The notes under the pieces are model-generated. The model worked only from the letters and a program-made list of their open reading frames with translations. It had not been told where the DNA came from and ran no database searches. Below are positions 16,590 through 25,186 of a stretch of 64,000 nucleotides of DNA, piece by piece (position 1 is the first letter of the stretch; each line of letters opens with the position of its first letter). The DNA is taken from NCBI GenBank assembly GCA_947494445.1, contig CANLVD010000001.1, positions 782,231 to 846,230 on the forward strand, in the 5' to 3' direction. The stretch comes from an uncultured Paracoccaceae bacterium. GTDB lineage: Bacteria > Pseudomonadota > Alphaproteobacteria > Rhodobacterales > Rhodobacteraceae. The position numbers and the translations under genes were made by a program.

Positions 16590-18104
16590 ATGATCTGGTC
16601 GCTAATCAAGGTCCTCGTTTTCATTGCCATCGCTGCTGCGATCACCTTTGGGGCGGGCTATATTCTGGAAACCCCGGGCGAAGTTCGTTTGGCTTTTGCC
16701 GGGCGTGAAATCACACTCTCACCCATTGGATTTATTCTGGTCACCATTGTTTTCTTTGCCGCTCTTTGGGTGATCCTGAAACTGGCCGGTCTGGTTGTTG
16801 CGATCATCCGCTTTCTGACGGGTGATGAAACAGCACTTAGCCGGTATTTTGATCGTAACCGCGAACGCAAGGGCTTTGAGGCGCTGACCTCGGGCCTGAT
16901 GGCACTGGCCGAGGGCGAGGGACGCAAGGCGCAGGCGCAGGCCGCGCGTGCCGAACGCCTGCTGGACCGGCCGGAGTTGACGCGGCTGATCTCGGCCCAG
17001 GCGGCAGAGATGTCGGGCAACACAGACCGCGCCACAGCCTATTACAAGGACATGCTGACCGATGACCGCACGCGGTTTGTCGGTGTACAGGGTTTGCTGA
17101 AGCAGAAGCTCGCTGATGGTGAAACGGATGTGGCGCTGCAACTGGCCAAGAAGGCCTTTGCGCTGAAGCCCAAACACAGCGGTGTTTTGACAACACTCTT
17201 TGATCTGCAATCGACCGAAGCAGATTGGGCAGGCGCGCGGCGCACGCTTCTGGCCAGCGTGAAGGCCGGTCAACTGCCCAAGGATGTTGGTCGCAGACGC
17301 GAGGCTGTGCTGTCGCTGGCCGATGCAAATGCAGCGATGGAAGCAGGCAACATTGATGCAGCGCGGGAAGCTGCGTACCGCGCCAACAAGCAGGCGCCGG
17401 GCTTTGCACCGGCGGCATTGCTGGCCGCTGATCTGCGCAACCGCGAGGGCCAGAAACGCTCTGCCAGTTCGACCCTGCGCAAGACCTGGGCACAGGAACC
17501 GCAGCCGGATCTGGCCGCGGCATTTGCAGCCCTTGATCCCGAAGAAACACCAGAAGCGCGCCGCAAGCGGTTTCAGGCGTTGCTGGGCGCAAACCCCGGC
17601 CATCCCGAAAGCCGGATGGTGGAGGCAGAGCTTGCACTTGCTGCCGAGGATTTCCCGTCTGCCAGACGTGCGCTTGGTGATCTTGCGACCACCCGCCCGA
17701 CCACAAGATCACTCGCGATCATGGCGGCCATCGAGAAGGGTGAGGGTTCCGATGACAGCGTAGTCAAAGGCTGGCTGACAAAGGCGCTTGGTGCGCAGCG
17801 GGACGAGGCATGGGTTTGCGACACCTGCAAGGCCATTCATTCCAGCTGGGCGCCGGTCTGTTCGGATTGTGGAGCGTTTGACACCATTGCATGGGTGCAG
17901 CCGCCTCATCAGGAAAGTGATACGTCAACCACGGCGATGCTGCCGCTGATTGTGGGTGCCCTGAAGGATGAGACCGGGGCAGAGGCGTCAGAAGGTGACG
18001 ATCCGCTGGAAAATGCCGCTGATGATGACAACATCATCGATGCGGATGTTGAAACCGCGGAAGCTGAGCCCGCCGAGGACCACCCGAAGGCTGCTGCGGG
18101 CTAG
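16590..18104 (+). CDS. HemY-family TPR membrane protein with C-terminal zinc-ribbon-like tail
   Basis: A 504-aa protein. Two membrane segments (residues about 1-22 and 40-66) form the HemY N-terminal domain, then TPR-like helices run to about residue 400. After these comes C-x2-C-x10-C-x2-C (Cys 410, 413, 424, 427) in a context like AWVCDTCKAIHSSWAP, typical of a rubredoxin/zinc-ribbon knuckle. LapB (YciM) carries such a knuckle after its TPRs. An acidic tail ends the protein. HemY-type proteins are linked to porphyrin metabolism only by genome position. The start ATG 16590 has TTGGAGGAC ahead of it. The last codon TAG shares its CTAG with the stop of the convergent glycosyltransferase gene. 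Confidence 0.87.
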   Translation: MIWSLIKVLVFIAIAAAITFGAGYILETPGEVRLAFAGREITLSPIGFILVTIVFFAALWVILKLAGLVVAIIRFLTGDETALSRYFDRNRERKGFEALTSGLMALAEGEGRKAQAQAARAERLLDRPELTRLISAQAAEMSGNTDRATAYYKDMLTDDRTRFVGVQGLLKQKLADGETDVALQLAKKAFALKPKHSGVLTTLFDLQSTEADWAGARRTLLASVKAGQLPKDVGRRREAVLSLADANAAMEAGNIDAAREAAYRANKQAPGFAPAALLAADLRNREGQKRSASSTLRKTWAQEPQPDLAAAFAALDPEETPEARRKRFQALLGANPGHPESRMVEAELALAAEDFPSARRALGDLATTRPTTRSLAIMAAIEKGEGSDDSVVKGWLTKALGAQRDEAWVCDTCKAIHSSWAPVCSDCGAFDTIAWVQPPHQESDTSTTAMLPLIVGALKDETGAEASEGDDPLENAADDDNIIDADVETAEAEPAEDHPKAAAG

Positions 18105-20266
18105 GGAGAGCGCCTGACCTGAGGCGCCTGCTGGCGCCAATGGTCGGTTTCAAACTTGTGCGGGAACTCCAGTCCTGTGGCGACATGGGCAGTGTATTCT
18201 GGCCAGCCCAAAATTTTGGCTCCCGGCGACTGCAAGGCATCAGGCCGCTCTTTGAAAAGTTGCCCGAAGGCGCGCGTCATCATCCCCGGCCCGGTCTCCA
18301 TCCAGGTGTCCACACCGCCGGTTACCGATCCCAGACCAGAGATCAACCGCTGAGCGCAGTGCAAGAGCGGATGATCCGGTATTGCCGCAATGAAATTGTT
18401 GGCAATGGTTGAAAAACCCGGTTCATGGACCAGCACAAGATCAGCATGCCCAATGAGCGGTCTGATATCTTTTCGTGGCAGATCGTCGAGGTCAGTATAG
18501 AGACCGCCCCGTATCAGCAGCCATCCGATGCGAAACACATCCGCGCGCATGGCCGGATTGCCTGCCAATTGAAAAGCTGGAATCAGACCGGGACAGTTCT
18601 GGCTTAGAAAAGTTGCGGCGGCAGCCCTGTCAAAGCGTGATGTCGTCCAGTCGGGCAAATGTATCTGCCAGGCCTCGGCGGCGCGTTGCACAGGCTCGGT
18701 TTCAGGCCCCTCCCAATAGGTGCAGTGCTGGTTTGGCATATGGGTTGACCCAGCCGTACGACCCGGCGTTGTGGGCATATCCGCAATTCGGGACAGCAGA
18801 GCGCTTGCGGTTGGGAAATCACTGTACGGGCTGGATGAAGACAGGCTTTCCAGAACCAGATCGGGGGTGTCGCGGCGCGCTGCCTGTTCCCAGCCAGCGA
18901 CCGTTCTGGACTTGCGGGCAATGAATGTTGCGCGGGTGTCCTTGGCGTCCTGCATCCGTCCCATCCGCCACTGCCAGCGGGTCAGTATCGCAAGATCGGC
19001 AAGGCTAGGGTCGTCCAGCAGCGGGAACGTCAGAATGTCAGAGTTCGGCAAATCACTGGTGAGCATGGCCTGCCAAAGCCTCAGCCGGTCAAGCGTGCGT
19101 CTTGATTTGTGAGACGTCGCCTTAACGATTTCAAACAGCATCTCCGAGATGTCTGTCTGACCGCTATCCTGCGCCATTTTGATCTGTTCGGGCCCATCTG
19201 CCCCGGGCAGGTTTGTCCCTTGCCGATGCGCCATGCGGGCGCTGGCCTCACCCAAGGCACGCAATTGTCCGGGCGTGTCATGCTCGGCCGGGGCCAGCGC
19301 CTGAAGTGCTGCATCCCAGTTGCCCGATCGAAATGCCAAGTCGGCAGCCGCAGATCGCAACCCGACAGACCCGGGAAAGAGACGTAGCGCCGGCAACAGG
19401 GCATCGCGGGCATCATTGTATCTGTGGGGTCCCGCTTCGGTCGCAGCGCGGACCACCAGCAAGTGATCAGTATGGCGGTCAGCCGGGTCGAACCGATTTT
19501 CCAGCATCCAGTCATGTACGTCGGGTGCGGCCGCACTGGCCAAGCCGATCCGGGCGATCGAAGTCCGAAGTCCATTGGCGCTATGTGCGCCATCCAGCGC
19601 GAGCTGGTTGAACACCGTCTCAGCCGCATCCAGATCACGCGACGCCAGACAATGACCTATGACCTGCGCCAGATGGGCAACCTGAATTTTGGGGAAGCTG
19701 CTCAGCATCTCCAGCACTGCCCGTGGCCCGCCGGTCACATCCGCCAAATGGAGCGCACGGCGCTGGGTTTCAGGATCATCTGGCGACAGGGTCAGCAGGT
19801 CGTCAATCAGGCTTGAAGCCCTCTCTTGCTGCTCTGTTTCGATTGCAAGATCAAACTCTGCCTGAAGATCGCGCAGTCTGTGTTCGGGGTGACCGTCACG
19901 GACCTGCAGCAACTCAAGCGCTGCATCGGCCTCGTCCATTTCCACCAGAACCGGGGCTACGCTCCAGCGGTGTTTTCCGATGGAGACCGCGAGATCGCGG
20001 ACGCGTGCCACCGCGTTGGGGTCGAATTGCGCATCAAGCAGCGCCAGTTGCACGGAGTTCGGGTAACGCAACATCGCATGGTGCAGGATGGGTTTCAGCC
20101 GGTCCCACATCCGCAACCGGGCCATTTCCCGGCTGAGCGCAAGGGTTGGCCCGAAACCCCCCAGCATATCTGTCAATGCGCCTGCAAGAAGGTCGCTGGC
20201 ATCGCGTCCGTCCAGAACAAGTTGGCGGGCCTCAGATATGGTCTGCTCTGCCGGACCCCCCGTCAT
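18101..20266 (-). CDS. large repeat protein fused to a DXD-type glycosyltransferase
   Basis: A 721-aa protein in two parts. Residues 1 to about 500 are helical, TPR/alpha-solenoid-like, with many Ala/Leu/Asp-rich repeats. From about residue 509 (MPNQHCTYWEGPE) there is a glycosyltransferase sugar-binding region with NPAMRADVFRIGWLLIRGG and GGLYTDLDDLP, the DXD being Asp592/Asp594. This matches the Gly_transf_sug/Och1-like (GT32) pattern, in which DXD binds the metal and nucleotide sugar. No signal peptide or membrane segment is visible. ATG 20266 lies 7 bp after the stop of a 243-aa companion gene; the frame is open further upstream but would lie inside that gene. The acceptor substrate is unknown. 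A protein or cell-surface acceptor would be speculation. Confidence 0.8.
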   Translation of the reverse strand: MTGGPAEQTISEARQLVLDGRDASDLLAGALTDMLGGFGPTLALSREMARLRMWDRLKPILHHAMLRYPNSVQLALLDAQFDPNAVARVRDLAVSIGKHRWSVAPVLVEMDEADAALELLQVRDGHPEHRLRDLQAEFDLAIETEQQERASSLIDDLLTLSPDDPETQRRALHLADVTGGPRAVLEMLSSFPKIQVAHLAQVIGHCLASRDLDAAETVFNQLALDGAHSANGLRTSIARIGLASAAAPDVHDWMLENRFDPADRHTDHLLVVRAATEAGPHRYNDARDALLPALRLFPGSVGLRSAAADLAFRSGNWDAALQALAPAEHDTPGQLRALGEASARMAHRQGTNLPGADGPEQIKMAQDSGQTDISEMLFEIVKATSHKSRRTLDRLRLWQAMLTSDLPNSDILTFPLLDDPSLADLAILTRWQWRMGRMQDAKDTRATFIARKSRTVAGWEQAARRDTPDLVLESLSSSSPYSDFPTASALLSRIADMPTTPGRTAGSTHMPNQHCTYWEGPETEPVQRAAEAWQIHLPDWTTSRFDRAAAATFLSQNCPGLIPAFQLAGNPAMRADVFRIGWLLIRGGLYTDLDDLPRKDIRPLIGHADLVLVHEPGFSTIANNFIAAIPDHPLLHCAQRLISGLGSVTGGVDTWMETGPGMMTRAFGQLFKERPDALQSPGAKILGWPEYTAHVATGLEFPHKFETDHWRQQAPQVRRSP

Positions 20267-20273
20267 GCCAGAC

Positions 20274-21005
20274 CTATTGCGGTGCTGGGGAGGGCAGGCC
20301 CGCGCGCAGCTGTTCAGCGCGATCCATATGCCCCGCACGCGCCCAAAGGCTGGCCGCCCGTTCAAACCGCTTGTCCGACCGGGCCAGCCGGGCACTGCGT
20401 TCAAGCGCATCAGCCGCGCGGGCAACTTCGCCCAACCGTTCGAAAAGATCACCCATGGCCCGCAATGCACCTGCGGCATGGGTGTAGGGATCATCCTTAA
20501 ACCCTTTTGAGGCGACCGTGGACAGGATCGGCTTGGCGACTTTGCCCAGATAGGAGCGCGCCAAGGGCAGTAGATCGAGTGCCAGCATCAGGTTGAGCGT
20601 CGGCACCAGGGACTGGAAGCGCACAGGTGCCAGGACAGGTTCGGAAATTGCGCGCTGCACCAGCAGCAGATTGACCTGATAGAACCGGTAGAAATCAGCA
20701 TAAGCCGACAGGATCACGGTGTCATCCGAGCCCAGTTCCGGGCCGGGATGTGTGTCGATCTGAAACAGATTGAGACTGGATTGAGTTTTGCTGAACCGCA
20801 CCAAAGCATCCTGCGCCGCCGCTACTTTGCGCGGATGCCGGGAGCGGAAAGGAGTATAGTCCTGCCAGTCCCGACCTTCAGCCTGCGAGGCAACTGCGCG
20901 GTACCGCCAGTTGGACGTGCCCTTGTCGAGATAGCGTTGATAAAGCACCACCCGTTTGGGGAGTTGAACCAGCAGAGGCTGCTCAAAATCATTCAATGCC
21001 AACAT
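20274..21005 (-). CDS. hypothetical helical protein, partner gene of the glycosyltransferase
   Basis: A 243-aa protein with no signal peptide or membrane segment. The N-terminal part (residues 1-110) is mixed and basic, with LVQLPKRVVLYQRYLDKG near residue 12-29. The C-terminal part (about 150-240) is Ala/Leu/Arg-rich and TPR-like (AAGALRAMGDLFERLGEVAR and AADALERSARLARSDKRFER), the same style as the N-terminal half of the next gene. The two genes are separated by only 7 bp on the same strand, so a joint function is likely. I do not recognise a domain. The start ATG 21005 follows the aminotransferase stop by 67 bp. Confidence 0.75.
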   Translation of the reverse strand: MLALNDFEQPLLVQLPKRVVLYQRYLDKGTSNWRYRAVASQAEGRDWQDYTPFRSRHPRKVAAAQDALVRFSKTQSSLNLFQIDTHPGPELGSDDTVILSAYADFYRFYQVNLLLVQRAISEPVLAPVRFQSLVPTLNLMLALDLLPLARSYLGKVAKPILSTVASKGFKDDPYTHAAGALRAMGDLFERLGEVARAADALERSARLARSDKRFERAASLWARAGHMDRAEQLRAGLPSPAPQ

Positions 21006-21072
21006 GTCTCACACACCATGCCCTCTAAGGGGCCACCCATTCAACCAACACTCTTGGCCTAACCGGAAATGG

Positions 21073-22278
21073 CTAGGTCAGCGCATCAACAAGCGATGCG
21101 ATCCGTTCGGCGACCCGATCCAGATCTTCATCGGATGCCGCGAAAGAAAGGCGAAAATAGGGTGACGTGCCAAAACCGGCACCGCCAACCACGCCAACAT
21201 TTCCTTCAACCAGAAGATGATCGACCCAATCGGCCTCGGTTGTCAAAGGAATACCGGTAGGCGTGTGCCGTCCCAGCAGGTCCTTGATGCCGATGAACAG
21301 GTAAAAGGCACCATCCGGCACAAAAACATCCAGACCATCGATCTTTTGCAACTGACCAACCAGCCGGTCACGGCGGCGGTGAAAAGCCTGACGCTGGGCT
21401 TCGACCGTTTCCATGCCTCCGTCGAGCGCTGCTGCGGCGGCTGCCTGTGCGATGGAGTTGGGGTTGGTGGTGGACTGCGATTGCAGGATTTTCATGGCGT
21501 TGATCAGATGCGCGGGCCCAGCGCCAAATCCGATACGCCAGCCTGTCATGGCATAGGATTTGGAGACGCCGTTGACCGTCAGCACCTGTTCTTTCAGCGC
21601 GGGGCAGACCTGCGCAAGGGTCAAAAATGGACCATCTGTGTAGCGGATATGCTCATAGATATCATCGGTGATGACCAGAATATCCGGGCGACCGGTCAAC
21701 ACTTCTCCCAGTTCCTCAAGCTCGGTTTTCGAGAACATGGCACCTGTGGGATTGGAGGGTGCGTTGAGCATGATGGCTCGGGTGCGTGGCGTGATCTTGG
21801 CGGCAATTCGCGCAGCTGCCGGTTTGAACCCGTCTTCGGGCCCGCACTCAAGCATCACCGGAATTCCGCCTGCGAGCGAAACCATATCTGGGTAGCTGAC
21901 CCAGGAGGGTGTCGGAATGATCACCTCATCTCCAGTGCTGATCGACGCGAGGATGGCATTGAAGATCACCTGTTTGGCCCCGGTCGAAACGATGATCTGG
22001 TCAAGCGAATAATCCAGCCCGTTGTCCCTTAGATACTTCGCCTGAACCGCGCGTTTCAGGGCAGGTGTCCCATCGATGGCAGTATAGCGCGTGTCGCCAC
22101 CCCGTATTGCCGCGATGGCGGCGTCCTGAATATGGACCGGTGTGTCAAAGTCCGGCTCGCCGGTGGTCAGGGAAATCACCGGATGGCCATCTGCCTTGCG
22201 TGCAGCAGCGCGCGCCATCGCCTGCGCTGTGGGGGATGCCTTGATGCGGCCCATCCGGGCGGAAAGCGGTACTGACAT
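21073..22278 (-). CDS. aspartate-type class I aminotransferase
   Basis: A 401-aa PLP enzyme of the bacterial AspAT Ib/prephenate-aminotransferase group, which transfers amino groups between aspartate (or arogenate) and 2-oxo acids. The N-terminus is MSVPLSARMGRIKASPTAQA. SLTTGEPDFDTP lies near residue 37-48, NAPSNPTGAMF near residue 175, DDIYEHIRY near 207, and VNGVSKSYAMTGWRIG near residues 236-251 contains the PLP Lys. Alphaproteobacterial members often act both as aspartate and prephenate aminotransferases, so either name could apply. ATG 22278 is preferred to an upstream start at 22344. It is downstream of pgi on the same strand after a 70-bp gap. Confidence 0.93.
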   Translation of the reverse strand: MSVPLSARMGRIKASPTAQAMARAAARKADGHPVISLTTGEPDFDTPVHIQDAAIAAIRGGDTRYTAIDGTPALKRAVQAKYLRDNGLDYSLDQIIVSTGAKQVIFNAILASISTGDEVIIPTPSWVSYPDMVSLAGGIPVMLECGPEDGFKPAAARIAAKITPRTRAIMLNAPSNPTGAMFSKTELEELGEVLTGRPDILVITDDIYEHIRYTDGPFLTLAQVCPALKEQVLTVNGVSKSYAMTGWRIGFGAGPAHLINAMKILQSQSTTNPNSIAQAAAAAALDGGMETVEAQRQAFHRRRDRLVGQLQKIDGLDVFVPDGAFYLFIGIKDLLGRHTPTGIPLTTEADWVDHLLVEGNVGVVGGAGFGTSPYFRLSFAASDEDLDRVAERIASLVDALT

Positions 22279-22348
22279 CGGATGGAACCTCCTGCGCTGC
22301 GTCGGTGCAGACTTACACAGCCCACGCAGCCCATGCAGCCCCAAAATG

Positions 22349-23902
22349 CTATCTCAGGCGGTCCAGATGCGCCAAAAGCGACCGGGTGGAATTATCCTTC
22401 TTGCCAGCATCGGCGCCCTCGATCAGAGGCAGCATGGCCGTGGCAAGTTCCTTGCCCAGCTCAACACCCCATTGATCGAAAGAGTTCAGCCCCCAGATCA
22501 CCCCTTCGACAAACACCCGATGTTCATAAAGCGCGATGATCCGGCCCAGCGTTCGCGGGTCAAGCCGGTCATAGATCAGCGTGGATGAGGGGCGATTGCC
22601 GGGGAAAACCCGGTGCGGCGTATCGGCCTGAGGCCTGCCCAGCATCAGCGCTTCGCTCTGGGCCAGACAGTTGGCCAGCAGAAGCTTGTGCTGGTGATCC
22701 AGATCGCTTTCTTGGCCATTGGCGGCCACCAGAAACTCGCAAGGAATGATATGGGTGCCCTGATGGATCAGCTGGTAAAATGCGTGCTGGCCATTGGTGC
22801 CGGGCTCACCCCAGACAATCGGGCCCGATGACCGGGGCAGGGTGCTGCCATCAAGGGCAACGCGTTTGCCGTTACTTTCCATATCAAGCTGTTGAAGATA
22901 GGCAGGCAGACGGCCCAGACGCTCGTCGTAAGGCAGAACGGCACGGGTCGGATGACCGCAGGCATTGGCGTGCCAGATGCCCATGAGAGCCAGCAGAACG
23001 GGCATGTTCTGCGACAGCGGAGCAGTGCGGAAATGCTGGTCCATCTCATAGCCACCTTGAAGGAAGGCATCAAAACGCTCTGGTCCGATAGCGATCATCA
23101 GGTTCAGTCCGATTGGTCCCCAGATCGAATAGCGCCCGCCGACCCAATCCTCGAACCCGAACACGCGTTCGGCCGAGATGCCGAAGGCGCCTGCCTTGTC
23201 CACGGCGGACGACAGCGCGGCCAGATGTGCACCGAGCCCGGCGCCCAAGCCTGCCTCAAGCCAATTTCGCGCCGTTGCTGCATTGGTCATGGTCTCGATG
23301 GTCGTGAAGGTCTTGGATGCCACGATCACCAGGGTGCGCGCTGGATCCAGCCGTGCCAGCGTATCGGCGATGTCCGAGCCATCGACATTTGCCACGAAAT
23401 GCGCGCGCGGTCCGTCACAATAGGGGCTGAGCGCGCGCACGGCCATGGCCGGGCCAAGATCCGAGCCGCCGATCCCGATGTTGACCACATCCGTGAACGG
23501 TTTCCCGTCATGTGCCGCAATCGCGCCTGAGCGCAGGGCATCGCTGAAGGCCCGCATCCGCGAAAGTGTGTCACGCACGCCCGGCATGACATCTTCGCCA
23601 TTGACCAAAATCGGGTTAGAGCCCTGATAGCGCAGCGCCGTATGCAACACGGCCCGGTCCTCGGTCTCGTTGATCTTTTCGCCCGCCAGCATGGCATCGC
23701 GCCGGGTCTCAACCCCGGCCTGTTTCGCAATATCCGTGAGCAGGGCAAGAGCCGCTGCATCCATGGTGGTTTTTGAGCAGTCCAACAGCATGTCATCAAG
23801 CCGGACCCGCAGGCCCGAATTGCGCGCTTCATCTCCGGTCATCTCGGCGATGCTCAGGCGTTGGCTCGCCTGATGCTGTTTCAGGTCATCCCAGAGGCTC
23901 AT
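22349..23902 (-). CDS. pgi: glucose-6-phosphate isomerase
   Basis: A 517-aa cytoplasmic enzyme interconverting glucose-6-phosphate and fructose-6-phosphate. Landmarks are [19 protein letters not shown] near residues 138-156, [16 protein letters not shown] with the phosphate-binding Ser/Thr run, [12 protein letters not shown] near 255, GSNPAIVW-type region here as [18 protein letters not shown] with the catalytic Glu, and the C-terminal [12 protein letters not shown] with the Lys. ATG 23902 overlaps the eda stop by four bases (ATGA). In an Entner-Doudoroff organism Pgi lets fructose-6-phosphate formed from trioses re-enter the pathway, which explains its place at the end of the zwf-edd-eda block. 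Confidence 0.97.
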   Translation of the reverse strand: MSLWDDLKQHQASQRLSIAEMTGDEARNSGLRVRLDDMLLDCSKTTMDAAALALLTDIAKQAGVETRRDAMLAGEKINETEDRAVLHTALRYQGSNPILVNGEDVMPGVRDTLSRMRAFSDALRSGAIAAHDGKPFTDVVNIGIGGSDLGPAMAVRALSPYCDGPRAHFVANVDGSDIADTLARLDPARTLVIVASKTFTTIETMTNAATARNWLEAGLGAGLGAHLAALSSAVDKAGAFGISAERVFGFEDWVGGRYSIWGPIGLNLMIAIGPERFDAFLQGGYEMDQHFRTAPLSQNMPVLLALMGIWHANACGHPTRAVLPYDERLGRLPAYLQQLDMESNGKRVALDGSTLPRSSGPIVWGEPGTNGQHAFYQLIHQGTHIIPCEFLVAANGQESDLDHQHKLLLANCLAQSEALMLGRPQADTPHRVFPGNRPSSTLIYDRLDPRTLGRIIALYEHRVFVEGVIWGLNSFDQWGVELGKELATAMLPLIEGADAGKKDNSTRSLLAHLDRLR

Positions 23903-24552
23903 GATGTCCGCTCCAGTTTGGCTGCATCCCGGGCCAATGCCTCGATCCCGGCCCAGTCGCCGTTGGCAACCTTGTCGCCCGGGACCACCCAGGACCCGCC
24001 TGCGCAAACCACGTTGGACAGGCTCAGATAGTCGTTGGCATTGGCGGGCGACACACCGCCGGTCGGGCAGAAGGAGATCTGCGGTAGCGGCGCGCCAATG
24101 GCCTTCAGCGCCGAGGCCCCGCCTGACGCTTCGGCGGGGAAGAATTTCAGAACGTCATAGCCCTTTTCCAGCATCGCCATGGCTTCGGTCGCGGTGGCAG
24201 CGCCTGCCAGCAGCGGCAGACCCTCAGCCTCGCAAGCCGCGATCAGCGCATCGGTTGCCCCGGGCGAGACACCGAACTTGGCACCGGCTGCGACAGCGTT
24301 CTTCACATCCTGAGGGGTGACGAGTGTGCCGGCACCAACCACGCCGCCCGGGACATCGGCCATGGCGCGGATCACGTCCAGAGCGGCAGGCGTGCGCAAG
24401 GTGACCTCAAGTGCTGGTAGACCACCCGCGACAAGCGCCTCTGCCAAGGGGCGCGCAACGGTGGCGTCCTTGACCACAAGGACCGGGATGATCGGGGCCA
24501 GCGCGCAAATCTCGCGGTTTCGCTTCGAGGCGTCTATGGCTGAAATGGGCAT
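23899..24552 (-). CDS. eda: 2-dehydro-3-deoxy-phosphogluconate (KDPG) aldolase
   Basis: A 217-aa class I aldolase that splits KDPG to pyruvate and glyceraldehyde-3-phosphate, the second dedicated Entner-Doudoroff step; it may also act on 4-hydroxy-2-oxoglutarate. IIPVLVVKD is followed by [17 protein letters not shown] with the catalytic Glu near residue 50. [11 protein letters not shown] and [12 protein letters not shown] (Schiff-base Lys near residue 137) follow, then [11 protein letters not shown] 24552 gives normal length; a longer frame to 24747 lies inside the FMN-protein gene. It is coupled to pgi by an ATGA overlap and lies 16 bp after the FMN-protein gene. Confidence 0.97.
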   Translation of the reverse strand: MPISAIDASKRNREICALAPIIPVLVVKDATVARPLAEALVAGGLPALEVTLRTPAALDVIRAMADVPGGVVGAGTLVTPQDVKNAVAAGAKFGVSPGATDALIAACEAEGLPLLAGAATATEAMAMLEKGYDVLKFFPAEASGGASALKAIGAPLPQISFCPTGGVSPANANDYLSLSNVVCAGGSWVVPGDKVANGDWAGIEALARDAAKLERTS

Positions 24553-24568
24553 GGGTTCACTTTCCTTG

Positions 24569-25174
24569 TTACCACATCGTTTTGGCGGCCCGTTCGGACC
24601 AGCGGGCATCGTAGTCAGGGCCACCTTCGGCTCCCTTTGTCTGGGCAGCCAGAATGTCACCGGGTGTCGGCAGGCCTGTGCTGGCATCGATCCCGTTCCA
24701 AATATCCGAGCGCAGAACGGCGCGGGAGCATTGGAAGTAGACCTCATCGACCGTGACCAGAATGACCGTCCGGGGCGGCTTGCCTTTCACGGCAAAACTG
24801 TCGCGCAGGTCAACATCAGCGGTAATCCGGGCTGTGCCATTGATGCGGATCACGGTGCCTGATCCGGGGATCAGGCTCATCAGCGAAACACGTGGGTCGT
24901 GGACAATATTGCTCAAGCTGTCGATCCGGTCGTTGCCGTGTCGGTCGGGCATGGCGATGGTTTTGTCATCCAGAATGCGCAGGGCCTGCCCTGCATCTCC
25001 GCGTGGCGAACAATCCAGCCCATCTGGCCCGATGGTTGCCAGCGCCAGAAAGGGCGACGCTTCGATCCAGGCCCGGTATTCCGGCGTCACATGCCGGGCG
25101 ACCTTGACCAGCGATGGAGCCTTGGGTGTGCCATAGTGGATCTCAAGCTCTTCAAGGCTATCGATGAATTCCAT
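24569..25174 (-). CDS. PPOX-type FMN-dependent flavoprotein (MSMEG_1061-like)
   Basis: A 201-aa protein of the pyridoxamine-5'-phosphate-oxidase-like split-barrel superfamily. The sequence around residues 40-110 ([20 protein letters not shown], then [20 protein letters not shown] and [18 protein letters not shown]) matches the MSMEG_1061 subgroup, which binds FMN or F420-like flavins. The substrate is unknown, and nothing suggests vitamin B6 synthesis. ATG 25174 has AGGAGG five bases ahead; a GTG at 25180 overlaps the Shine-Dalgarno. It is inserted between edd (12 bp away) and eda (16 bp away), so it is co-transcribed with the Entner-Doudoroff genes although it has no known role there. Confidence 0.87.
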   Translation of the reverse strand: MEFIDSLEELEIHYGTPKAPSLVKVARHVTPEYRAWIEASPFLALATIGPDGLDCSPRGDAGQALRILDDKTIAMPDRHGNDRIDSLSNIVHDPRVSLMSLIPGSGTVIRINGTARITADVDLRDSFAVKGKPPRTVILVTVDEVYFQCSRAVLRSDIWNGIDASTGLPTPGDILAAQTKGAEGGPDYDARWSERAAKTMW

Positions 25175-25186
25175 GGTCACCTCCTG

